From NCBI GenBank assembly GCA_963665075.1, contig OY762063.1:2170001-2234000 (forward strand): a stretch of DNA of 64,000 nt, in the 5' to 3' direction. Within the stretch, counting starts at the first letter, position 1. The number at the start of each line of letters is the position of its first letter. Position numbers and translations under genes: made by a program. Shown here one piece after another: positions 42,359 through 49,370 of the stretch. The DNA is from JAPULR01 sp963665075. Lineage in GTDB: Bacteria > Chloroflexota > Dehalococcoidia > Lucifugimonadales > GCA-2712585. Under the pieces are notes generated by a model. The model did not search any database. It saw only the letters and a program-made list of their open reading frames with translations, and was not told where the DNA came from.

Positions 42359-43621
42359 CTAGTCCACCTCCATTGCCTGCGGCGACGGCGCGGCCTTCTG
42401 GAACACCGGCTCCGGCACCCGCACTTTCTCCCGGCTGAAACGCCCGAATATCCCAATCGCAACCAACGCCACCGGTATGTTTATCGCCGCCATTATCCAC
42501 AATTCGTTGCGGGTCAACTCCCCTGGCACGTCCGCCTGGTAGAACCCGAAGAAGTACACCTGCACCGCCGTCACCAGGAAGTTTATCAGCGCCAGAGGCA
42601 GGAGGAATTTCCACGCGAACGCCATTATCTGGTCGATGCGAAGCCGGGGGAACGTCGCCCGAATCCAGATGAACAAAAGCACGAACCCCGCCAGCTTCAC
42701 CAGGAACCAGAAAGCCCCCAGCTGGCCCGACCAGAACGGGCCCGACCATCCGCCAAGGAATATCGTCGCCAGGAACCCCGAAGCCGCCAGCACCCCCGCC
42801 ATCTCCGCCGCCTGAATCAACGCGAACTTTATCCCGCTGTACTCCGTGTGATACCCGGCGATTATCTCCGATTCCGCTTCCAGAATGTCGAAGGGCGTCC
42901 GGTTCAACTCTGCCGAAATCCCCAGCATGAACACCAGCGCCCCCAGCGGCTGCACCAGCAGGAACGGCACCGTTTGCGCCTCCACCACCGAAACCAGCGA
43001 CATCGACCCCACAATCAGTACCACGCCCACCAGCGAAAGCACCAGCGGAATTTCGTAGCTTATCAGCATCGCCACGCCCCGCATCGCGCCGAACATAGCG
43101 TACTTGTTGGCCGACGACCACCCCGCCATGAAAATCGCAATCGTGCTCATTGAGCTGACCGCCACGATGTACAGTATGCCCACGTTCAGGTTCACCAGAT
43201 ACGTGTTCCGCGCGAAGGGCATCACCGCCAGGCTCAACAGCAGCGCCATCAGCATGATGACCGGCACCAGCGTGAAGGCCAGCCTGTCCGCGGCGTGAGG
43301 AACGATGTCCTCCTTGATAATCAGCTTCAACAGGTCCGCGATGGGCTGGAGAATCCCCCAAGGCCCCCACCGGTTCGGCCCCCGCCGCGCCTGGAACCGC
43401 GCCAGCAGCCTCCGCTCCGACCAGACGAACACCGCCGCCCCCAGCAAGGCCGCGTTCACCAGAATGAACATGATGGCGAATCCCGCCACGAAGTACGCGG
43501 CCCACTCGAAGCCTCCGGGCAGAATCCCGTCTCCCCGACACCAGCCGGCGTTCCCTTCGTTGCCGCCCAAGAAGCAGTAGACCTCCCGGAACACCACGTT
43601 TTCCTGCAGGAAAGGCGTCAT
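42359..43621 (-). CDS. nuoH: NADH-quinone oxidoreductase subunit H
   Basis: A 420-residue membrane subunit that forms the quinone chamber with NuoB and NuoD. Conserved parts are SERRLLARFQARRGPNRWGP, LSLVGVVLIVGS-type helices, LPFDILEAESEI-like PFDILEAESEIIAGYHTEYS (written here in two halves PFDILEAESEI and AGYHTEYSG) and FIWIRATFPRLRIDQIM. The first 38 residues are longer than usual and contain two cysteines (VYCFLGGNEGNAGWC), which is odd. The start ATG overlaps the nuoD stop by 3 bp. Confidence 0.95.
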   Translation of the reverse strand: MTPFLQENVVFREVYCFLGGNEGNAGWCRGDGILPGGFEWAAYFVAGFAIMFILVNAALLGAAVFVWSERRLLARFQARRGPNRWGPWGILQPIADLLKLIIKEDIVPHAADRLAFTLVPVIMLMALLLSLAVMPFARNTYLVNLNVGILYIVAVSSMSTIAIFMAGWSSANKYAMFGAMRGVAMLISYEIPLVLSLVGVVLIVGSMSLVSVVEAQTVPFLLVQPLGALVFMLGISAELNRTPFDILEAESEIIAGYHTEYSGIKFALIQAAEMAGVLAASGFLATIFLGGWSGPFWSGQLGAFWFLVKLAGFVLLFIWIRATFPRLRIDQIMAFAWKFLLPLALINFLVTAVQVYFFGFYQADVPGELTRNELWIMAAINIPVALVAIGIFGRFSREKVRVPEPVFQKAAPSPQAMEVD

Positions 43622-44808
43622 CAGCGGTCAACCTCTCCCATGTTAATATCGATGCTGCCCAGCGTCACAATCATGTCCGCCAGCTTCCACCCCACCAACA
43701 GTTCCCTCAGCACTGTCAGATTTATCAACGAAGGCGACCGTATCTTGCAACGATACGGCGCGATACTGCCGTCGCTAACCAGATAGAACGCCAACTCCCC
43801 CTTCGGGGCCTCCACCCGCCCGTAGGCCTCCGCGCCCGCCGGCGGACGAAGCACGAAGGGCAGTTCCGTCCTGACCGGCCCCTCCGCCAACGGTTTCTTC
43901 TCCTCTACCCGGTCGATGATCAACCCTACCGACTCTGAATCAACGTCCGCCCGCACAGGGCCCGGCCGGATCTCCTCCACGCACTGCTCAACTATGCGAA
44001 GACTCTGCTTCACTTCCTCGATTCGCACCCTGAATCGGTCGTAGTTATCCCCCCGCTCGCCCACCGGCACGTCGAACTCCAATCGGTCGTAAACGTCATA
44101 CGGATCCATCTTGCGCCAATCCCACGCCACCCCGCTCGCTCTCAATACGGGACCACTGACCGAACTCGCAATCGCCGAATCCGCCGAAAGAACGCCCACG
44201 TTCTTCGTCCGCACCAGCACAATCTCGTTCTTCATCAAAAGCTGCTCCAACTCCTGGAGCAGAATGGGCGCCTCTTCCATGAGGTCGTCCAACGCGTGCC
44301 AGAAGTCCGGCGGCGCGTCGCTGAACACCCCGCCAGGCCTCATGTAGCTCACGGTTATTCGTGCGCCGCATAGCATCTCGAACAGGTCCAGAATCTTCTC
44401 CCGAAAGCGGAAGCAATACATCAACGGCGTCGCCAATGCGCCCAAGTCCTGAAGCAGGAACCCCGTCGCCACCAGATGACTCGCCGCCCTCTGAAGCTCT
44501 GCCGCGAGCACTCGCAGGTATTGGCCTCGAAGGGGAACCTCCACCCCCAGCATCTTCTCTACGGCAAGGCAATAGGCCTGGTTGTTCGTCATCGACGCCA
44601 CGTAGTCCAGCCGGTCCGTCAGCGTCAACACCTGCACGTAGTTCCGCTCTTCCGCCAGCTTCTCCGACCCACGATGCAGGTAGCCGAAGACCGGCTCCAC
44701 GTCCACAATCACCTCGCCGTCGAACGTCACCCGCAGCCTCAGCACGCCGTGGGTGCTCGGATGCTGCGGCCCGATGTTTATCGTTACGGGTTCGGTGCGA
44801 ATGGCCAT
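43621..44808 (-). CDS. nuoD: NADH-quinone oxidoreductase subunit D
   Basis: The 395-residue 49-kDa-type subunit that forms the quinone-binding site. Signatures are NIGPQHPSTHGVLRL at the start, FGYLHRGSEKLAEERNY, DRLDYVASMTNNQAYCLAVE, and the end YRCKIRSPSLINLTVLREL with VTLGSIDINMGEVDR. It lies between nuoC and nuoH. Confidence 0.96.
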   Translation of the reverse strand: MAIRTEPVTINIGPQHPSTHGVLRLRVTFDGEVIVDVEPVFGYLHRGSEKLAEERNYVQVLTLTDRLDYVASMTNNQAYCLAVEKMLGVEVPLRGQYLRVLAAELQRAASHLVATGFLLQDLGALATPLMYCFRFREKILDLFEMLCGARITVSYMRPGGVFSDAPPDFWHALDDLMEEAPILLQELEQLLMKNEIVLVRTKNVGVLSADSAIASSVSGPVLRASGVAWDWRKMDPYDVYDRLEFDVPVGERGDNYDRFRVRIEEVKQSLRIVEQCVEEIRPGPVRADVDSESVGLIIDRVEEKKPLAEGPVRTELPFVLRPPAGAEAYGRVEAPKGELAFYLVSDGSIAPYRCKIRSPSLINLTVLRELLVGWKLADMIVTLGSIDINMGEVDR

Positions 44809-44815
44809 GACGCCT

Positions 44816-45271
44816 CTAGTACGTCACCACGTCTTCGAAATCCTTGCGCTGGGGATGGCCGGGAAAGCCCTCCCACAACATTATCCGCTTCAAATTCGGA
44901 TGCCCCTCGAAGGACACCCCCATCAGGTCGTATATCTCCCGCTCCTGGAAGTCCGCCCCAGGCCATACTGATACAACCGACGGCGCCGTCGGTTCTTCAC
45001 GAGAATACAACCGCGTCTTCACCACCGCACTCTGATTATGCTCAAAGGAAGTCAGATGGTACACCACTTCGAAATACGACACGTAGTCTACCGCGGACAC
45101 CGCGCTCAGGAAGTTGAAGGCCAACCCGGGTTCGCCCCTGAGAAACTCCGCCACCTCCCGCACCTCCGACGGCGCAACCCACAAAGAATCGCCCTCGTAC
45201 CCGGTAACGGCGTCAGGAAACTTCCGGCGCACGTACCCGGCCAACTCTTCGCCCTGCACCGCCCGCGTCAT
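44816..45271 (-). CDS. nuoC: NADH-quinone oxidoreductase subunit C
   Basis: A 151-residue 30-kDa-type subunit: LAFNFLSAVSAVDYVSYFEV, VSVWPGADFQEREIYDLMGV and FEGHPNLKRIMLWEGFPGHP with LRKDFE-like QRKDFEDV. The frame is open upstream inside nuoB, but homology starts at the ATG at 45271, which overlaps the nuoB stop (ATGA). nuoC and nuoD are separate genes here. Confidence 0.95.
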   Translation of the reverse strand: MTRAVQGEELAGYVRRKFPDAVTGYEGDSLWVAPSEVREVAEFLRGEPGLAFNFLSAVSAVDYVSYFEVVYHLTSFEHNQSAVVKTRLYSREEPTAPSVVSVWPGADFQEREIYDLMGVSFEGHPNLKRIMLWEGFPGHPQRKDFEDVVTY

Positions 45272-45879
45272 TACAGCCCCGCCGGCCTCCCCTTCAGGCT
45301 GTACCGCTTTATCTTCTCGTGGAGCTGCATGATTCCGTACAGAAGCGCGTCGGGACGGGGCGGACATCCCGGCACGTAAACGTCCACCGGCACGATGTGA
45401 TTCACCCCCGGCACCACGCTGTAGCAGGAATAGTACGGCCCGCCGCTGGTGGCGCAGACCCCCATCGAAATGACCCACTTCGGCTCGCCCATCTGGTCGT
45501 AGATGCGACGAATCGCCGGCGCCATCTTCCACGTCACTGTGCCTGCGACTATCATCAGGTCCGCCTGCCGCGGCGTAGCCCGGAACGCCTCCATCCCGAA
45601 GCGCGCAATGTCGAACCGAGACATGGCCGTCGCCATCATCTCGAAGGCGCAGCAGGCCAGCCCGAAGGCCACCGGCCACAGCGCCGACTTCCGCCCCCAG
45701 TTCAGCAAAGCGTCCACCGACGTCACCATCAGGTTGCGCTGAAGGTCGTCGGGCACCTGAATCAACGGCTCCGGGTATGGCTTCTGATGGGTGTGCCGCA
45801 TTTCCTCGATGACGGCCCCCTCCTCGAAGTCCAGCCTCCGCGCCTGCGCCTCCAACGATAGTCCGTTATCCATGTTCAT
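45271..45879 (-). CDS. nuoB: NADH-quinone oxidoreductase subunit B
   Basis: The 202-residue PSST-type subunit carrying cluster N2. Its Cys ligands are in FGLACCAFEMMATAMSRFD, WVISMGVCATSGG and VYVPGCPPRPDALLYG. Of several in-frame starts near the nuoA stop, the ATG at 45879 is preferred because GGAG lies 8 bases upstream. The frame before that is only the end of nuoA in another frame. Confidence 0.95.
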   Translation of the reverse strand: MNMDNGLSLEAQARRLDFEEGAVIEEMRHTHQKPYPEPLIQVPDDLQRNLMVTSVDALLNWGRKSALWPVAFGLACCAFEMMATAMSRFDIARFGMEAFRATPRQADLMIVAGTVTWKMAPAIRRIYDQMGEPKWVISMGVCATSGGPYYSCYSVVPGVNHIVPVDVYVPGCPPRPDALLYGIMQLHEKIKRYSLKGRPAGL

Positions 45880-45883
45880 CACC

Positions 45884-46267
45884 CTAGCTCCACTCCAAAT
45901 CGCGCTTCCGCCACGCGTACACCCACCCGAACCCAAGAATCGCGATGAAGGCTGCCATCTCTATCAGCGCGAAAAGCCCCAGCTTCCCCATCCGCACGGC
46001 CCACGGATAGATGAAAATCACCGCCACGTCGAATATCACGAACAGCAGCGCGTACATATAATAACGGAAGTTGAACTGCGACCAACGCCCGCCGATGGTC
46101 TGCATGCCGCATTCGTAGATGTCCTGCTTGACGGCGGTCGGCTTCTGCGGACGCACGCCCAGCCGGTACAGCATGAACGAGAGAACCAGCATGCTGGTCG
46201 GAACGATGAACGCCACCACGACGAAGATGGCTATCAGGCCGTACTGGCGGAAATAATCTTCAAGCAC
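45884..46267 (-). CDS. nuoA: NADH-quinone oxidoreductase subunit A
   Basis: The first gene of the operon, a 127-residue membrane subunit with three helices. ECGMQTIGGRWSQFNFRYYM and FVIFDVAVIFIYPWAVRM are the NuoA/ND3 signatures, including the loop Cys that senses the active/deactive state. The GTG at 46267 is chosen because AGGTGG lies 7 bases upstream; the frame begins earlier at 46306, which would overlap the promoter. Confidence 0.94.
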   Translation of the reverse strand: MLEDYFRQYGLIAIFVVVAFIVPTSMLVLSFMLYRLGVRPQKPTAVKQDIYECGMQTIGGRWSQFNFRYYMYALLFVIFDVAVIFIYPWAVRMGKLGLFALIEMAAFIAILGFGWVYAWRKRDLEWS

Positions 46268-46296
46268 GGATTGCCCACCTGAAAGGGGGATACCGC

Positions 46297-46325
46297 AATA
46301 TAGCACACCCGCCCCCCCTTAGCAA
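46297..46325 (-). promoter_or_regulatory. Putative promoter of the nuo operon
   Basis: On the minus strand, TTGCTA (46325-46320), 17 bp, TGC directly before TATATT (46302-46297), then AGGTGG and the GTG of nuoA. It is divergent from, and nearly overlaps, the promoter of the PHP gene. Confidence 0.6.
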
Positions 46326-46347
46326 CAAAAAATGTCTCCCCATCCGA

Positions 46348-46353
46348 TATAAT
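46348..46353 (+). promoter_or_regulatory. TATAAT -10 box of the PHP gene (leaderless)
   Basis: A perfect TATAAT is followed after 6 bases (CCCCCC) by the ATG at 46360. No ribosome-binding site is possible, so the mRNA is probably leaderless. The -35 region is weak. Confidence 0.5.
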
Positions 46354-46359
46354 CCCCCC

Positions 46360-46998
46360 ATGCTCATAGACCTACACACCCACACGGCGCCTCTATCCTA
46401 CGACGCCCTCCAGACCCCCGAGCAGCTCGTACTAGAAGCCAAGGGCCTCGGACTGGACGGGCTTTGCCTCACCGAGCACGACGCCTTCTGGGACCTTGAC
46501 GATCTGGTCCGCCTCCAACGCCGGCACAACATTCTCTTACTACCCGGCTGCGAAATAAACACGGAAGAGGGACACTTCCTCGCCTTCGGGCTGAAGGAAT
46601 ACGTCTTCGGAATGCACAAACTACCCTTCCTATACAAGCAGGTGGAATCCGTCGGCGGCGTCCTCATAGCGGCCCATCCCTATCGAAGACGAAACATCCG
46701 CAACCACTCCGAAACCGACCTATCTTCCAAGGTCCAACAAGCCGCATCCGAAAGGACCTTTCGCCACTGCCACGCTATAGAGACTCTCAACGGACGCGGC
46801 TACGACGTCGAAAACGCCTTCTCATCAAAACTTGCCGCCGCACTGAGACTCCCCGCCGTTGGCGGCAGCGACTCCCACGCCCCCGGCGACCTGGGCACCT
46901 GCGCCACCCGCTTCAGCGCCAGAATTCGCAACCTGGACGACCTAATCTCCGCCCTCCGCCACGGCCACTACACCCCCATCTCCCTCAACCCACCCTAG
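46360..46998 (+). CDS. PHP-domain phosphoesterase
   Basis: A 212-residue PHP protein. The four metal-binding motifs are DLHTHTAP, GLCLTEHDAFWD, LPGCEINTEEGH and GVLIAAHPYRRR, with the last Asp/His in VGGSDSHAPGDLG. PHP proteins hydrolyse phosphoesters of small molecules or act as DNA polymerase proofreaders; this short stand-alone form is of unknown substrate. Confidence 0.88.
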   Translation: MLIDLHTHTAPLSYDALQTPEQLVLEAKGLGLDGLCLTEHDAFWDLDDLVRLQRRHNILLLPGCEINTEEGHFLAFGLKEYVFGMHKLPFLYKQVESVGGVLIAAHPYRRRNIRNHSETDLSSKVQQAASERTFRHCHAIETLNGRGYDVENAFSSKLAAALRLPAVGGSDSHAPGDLGTCATRFSARIRNLDDLISALRHGHYTPISLNPP

Positions 46999-47010
46999 CC
47001 ACTCCACCTC

Positions 47011-47180
47011 CGCTCACCCTGAGCCACACCCTCTGTCATTCCGGCGAAAGCCGGAATCCAGTCTCCCCGCTAACCCTAGCCACCCCATCCACCGCTCACC
47101 CTGAGCCTGTCGAAGGGTCGAGCGCCCACCCGCCATTCCCACAACTCTCTTTCGTCATTCCCGTGAAAACGGGAATCTAG
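47011..47180 (+). repeat. Dispersed repeat cluster downstream of the PHP gene
   Basis: Contains a CTCACCCTGAGCC fragment (about 47014), a palindrome ATTCCGGCGAAAGCCGGAAT (about 47039-47058), a complete CTCACCCTGAGCCTGTCGAA-GGGTCGAGCG repeat (about 47096-47125), a half-unit and a decayed palindrome ATTCCCGTGAAAACGGGAAT (about 47157-47176) in which the pairing is kept by compensating changes. No gene in 46999-47196. Confidence 0.8.
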
Positions 47181-47196
47181 GGGTGGGGCTGACCCC

Positions 47197-48195
47197 CTAC
47201 CTCAAAACCGCCGCCCGCGCCACCAGCAGCTCCAACGCCAAATCCTCATCCTGCCGCCCCTGCTTGACGGCCAAATCCATCTCCAACAGGCAAGCGTACA
47301 ACCCCCTCAACCGGGGCCACGAAAACCGCCGCGCCTGCTCCAACGTCTTTCTCACCGCGAAGTCCGCCCTCAGTTCCAGCCGACGCCCCATCTCGCCGCG
47401 CGGCACGCCCGTCTCCACCAACTCCTTCGCCACCGTCACCAGCCGCAGCTGCCGCGCAATCATCGCCTGGATGTACGGCAGCGCCGCCCCGTCGTTTCGC
47501 AGCTTTCCTAACAGTCTCAGCGCCAACGATGAATTTCCCTGGACGATTGCGTCCACCGCCGCGAAGATGCTCGCCTCCCGCACCTGCGCCACCATCCGCC
47601 GCACGTGCCCTTCGTCGATTTGCTGTCCCCCGGCGTACAGCGACAACTTCTCCAACTCCGTGTCCAACAGCCGCAGATTCGGCCCCACGTACTGGTTCAG
47701 CATTCGCAGCGCACCAGGCGATATGCTCGCGCCCTTGGCCTTAGCCCTGTTTCGAATCCACCGCGCCAACTCCTCCCCTCGCGGCACTGGAAGCCGACGC
47801 ACCTCCGTATTTCCCCCAAGCCCCCTCAACAACGGGTTATTCGCCCGAAGCATCTCGTCCACGAAGACCAGATGGGTCGTGGAAGGAACCTCTCCCGCAT
47901 ACTCACCCAATCCTTCCCACTGCGCCAGCCGGTTCCTCGACGAACCGCCGCCGCGCCGCCGCGACCCTCCGCGCGCCTCGAATGATCCCAACAGCCCTTC
48001 CACCACCACCAGCCGATGCTCCGCCAGAAACGGCATCGCGCTGCTGACCGCCCGCAATTCCTCCAACCTCACTGAATTCCCGGACAGCAGATGCGTGTTG
48101 CTCTCCAGCAGTTCCTCCGGCCCCAGTCCCCGCCGCACCTCGGCCAAAGCCTCCGCAACCAGAAAAGAATCCCCGTGCAACACTAAAACCGGCAC
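47197..48195 (-). CDS. holA: DNA polymerase III delta subunit
   Basis: The clamp-loader subunit that opens the beta clamp, about 332 residues. The N-terminal domain is LVLHGDSFLVAEALAEVRRG with LSGNSVRLEELRAVSSAMPF, then HRLVVVEGLLGSF, HLVFVDEMLRANNPL, and the helical C-terminal domain LRLLDTELEKLSLYAGGQQI, DEGHVRRMV, ASIFAAVDAIVQGNSSLALR and LPYIQAMIARQLRLVTVAKE. Homology begins near a GTG at 48195 with GGGGGGA upstream; the frame is open to 48339 without homology, so the start is uncertain. Confidence 0.88.
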   Translation of the reverse strand: MPVLVLHGDSFLVAEALAEVRRGLGPEELLESNTHLLSGNSVRLEELRAVSSAMPFLAEHRLVVVEGLLGSFEARGGSRRRGGGSSRNRLAQWEGLGEYAGEVPSTTHLVFVDEMLRANNPLLRGLGGNTEVRRLPVPRGEELARWIRNRAKAKGASISPGALRMLNQYVGPNLRLLDTELEKLSLYAGGQQIDEGHVRRMVAQVREASIFAAVDAIVQGNSSLALRLLGKLRNDGAALPYIQAMIARQLRLVTVAKELVETGVPRGEMGRRLELRADFAVRKTLEQARRFSWPRLRGLYACLLEMDLAVKQGRQDEDLALELLVARAAVLR

Positions 48196-48293
48196 TTGAA
48201 CATTCCCCCCATTAGACAGCGTTGCGCAAATCTTAACCCAAAACCCTCCCCATAGCGACAACCTCCCCGACGTCCCCATGTGACATCTACCCA

Positions 48294-48322
48294 TTGCCAC
48301 GCCCCACCCTTCTCCATTATGA
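48294..48322 (+). promoter_or_regulatory. Promoter-like sequence in front of element B
   Basis: TTGCCA (48294-48299), 17 bp, TTATGA (48317-48322). A GTG-started frame of only 13 codons follows. If used, the promoter would transcribe the structured AT-rich element rather than a protein gene. Confidence 0.4.
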
Positions 48323-48354
48323 TTACTTCGTGAATTCAACCTTGAACAGGAACA

Positions 48355-48539
48355 GATACTCAGTATCGTAAAAAGCGCTCATTTACCCCCAAATTTCGTT
48401 GAAACAATTATTTATACCTGAGTTGTTTCGCGTCAGGCACGAATTGATCTGAATTGTTTGACAAAACAATTCCTTCTCCAAGCCTGACGCAACAAAAACA
48501 ATTCCCTATTGTTTCCTATTGTATTAGAGATACAGTATC
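48355..48539 (+). repeat. AT-rich iterated element B (AACAATT words, inverted repeats)
   Basis: Bounded by two short palindromes, GATACTCAGTATC (48355-48367) and GATACAGTATC (48529-48539). Inside, AACAATT/AATTGTT words occur at 48403, 48423 (TTGTTT), 48452, 48465 and 48497, and GCGTCAGGC (48430-48438) pairs with GCCTGACGC (48482-48490) around 43 bp. GAAACAA (48401-48407) and TTGTTTC (48423-48429) form another perfect stem. AAATTTCGTTGAAAC (48391-48405), CCTGAG (48417-48422) and AGGCACG (48435-48441), the last two 12 bp apart, match element A at 8.3 kb. No protein gene is seen in 48196-48890. Confidence 0.6.
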
Positions 48540-48559
48540 AATAAACTAATTTCACCTCC

Positions 48560-48645
48560 TCCTCCGCTCACCCTGAACCTGTCCTGAGCTTGTCGAAGGG
48601 TCGAGGGGATCCCGTCATTCCAGCGCAGGCGGGAATCCATCCTCT
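48560..48645 (+). repeat. Dispersed repeat pair
   Basis: A CTCACCCTGAACCTGTC-CTGAGCTTGTCGAAGGG repeat (about 48567-48604) followed by an imperfect palindrome ATTCCAGCGCAGGCGGGAAT (about 48617-48636). Confidence 0.75.
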
Positions 48646-48890
48646 CTTATTTCTTACCCCTTGATGGAGACCTTTTCATAACTACCAGCGATAGGGCTGT
48701 TTGGATATTGTTCGCAAAAATCATTCCTAAATTCCCAATTCTGGATTTCTGTTTGAGTCCAAATAGGGGTTATGCAAAGGTATCCTCAATGGAGAAGGGA
48801 AGGAATGAGGGCTCGCTCAGGAGAGGGGGTACGCAGGGGTTTCCATTTGAGGGGATTGATTCCGGTGTCCGGCAGGTGGGGGAGAGAGTT
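48641..48890. other. Non-coding stretch where strand asymmetry switches
   Basis: No convincing gene or RNA is seen. The base composition of the + strand changes here from C-rich (everything to the left from about 29 kb) to G-rich (everything to the right). A short open frame at 48708-48950 has no recognisable features and overlaps sufU on the other strand. Confidence 0.5.
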
Positions 48891-49355
48891 TCAGGAAGGG
48901 TTGTTGCGGTAGTCGGCGATGCCGTCGTCGAGGGTGGCCCAGGGAAGTAGGGCGCACTTGACGCGGATGGGGAATTGGCGGACGCCCTGGAGGGCTTCCA
49001 TGTCGCCGATCTGATCCAGTTCGTCGTCAGTTAGCTCCTTGCCGCGGAGGAGGCTGCGGAGGAGTTGGGAGAGTTCTTCGGCTTCGGGAAGGGTCTTGTC
49101 CTTCACGAGGACGGTGAGGATGGAGGCGGAGGCTTGACTGATGGAGCAGCCCTGTCCGTGGAAGGCGACGGACTCGATTTTGTCGTCGGCGTCGAGGTTG
49201 AGGCCGATTATCACTTCGTCGCCGCAGAAGGGGTTGAAGCCGCGGGAGGAGACGTGGGGGTTGGGGATTTCGCCGTGGTTTCTGGGGTTGCGGTAGTGGT
49301 CGAGGATGACTTCCTGGTACAGGTCGTCAAGCTGGGCTGGGTGGATTTCTTGCAT
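48891..49355 (-). CDS. sufU: SufU/NifU-like iron-sulfur cluster scaffold or sulfur-transfer protein
   Basis: A 154-residue SufU-type protein. The three conserved cysteines lie in GFNPFCGDE, HGQGCSISQASASI and IRVKCALLPW, with the Asp of NPFCGDE acting in zinc binding. SufU takes sulfur from SufS and passes it to SufBCD. It is the last gene of the suf operon, following sufS after 15 bp. Confidence 0.95.
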   Translation of the reverse strand: MQEIHPAQLDDLYQEVILDHYRNPRNHGEIPNPHVSSRGFNPFCGDEVIIGLNLDADDKIESVAFHGQGCSISQASASILTVLVKDKTLPEAEELSQLLRSLLRGKELTDDELDQIGDMEALQGVRQFPIRVKCALLPWATLDDGIADYRNNPS

Positions 49356-49370
49356 GGCGGGCGAGGGAGT

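Noticed and set aside
48196..48890. Firm call of a replication origin
   Set aside because: The skew switch fits, but no cluster of TTATCCACA-like boxes and no dnaA or dnaN is nearby; kept only as a finding.
48708..48950. 80-codon open frame on the + strand upstream of sufU
   Set aside because: No domain features, no ribosome-binding site, and it overlaps sufU.
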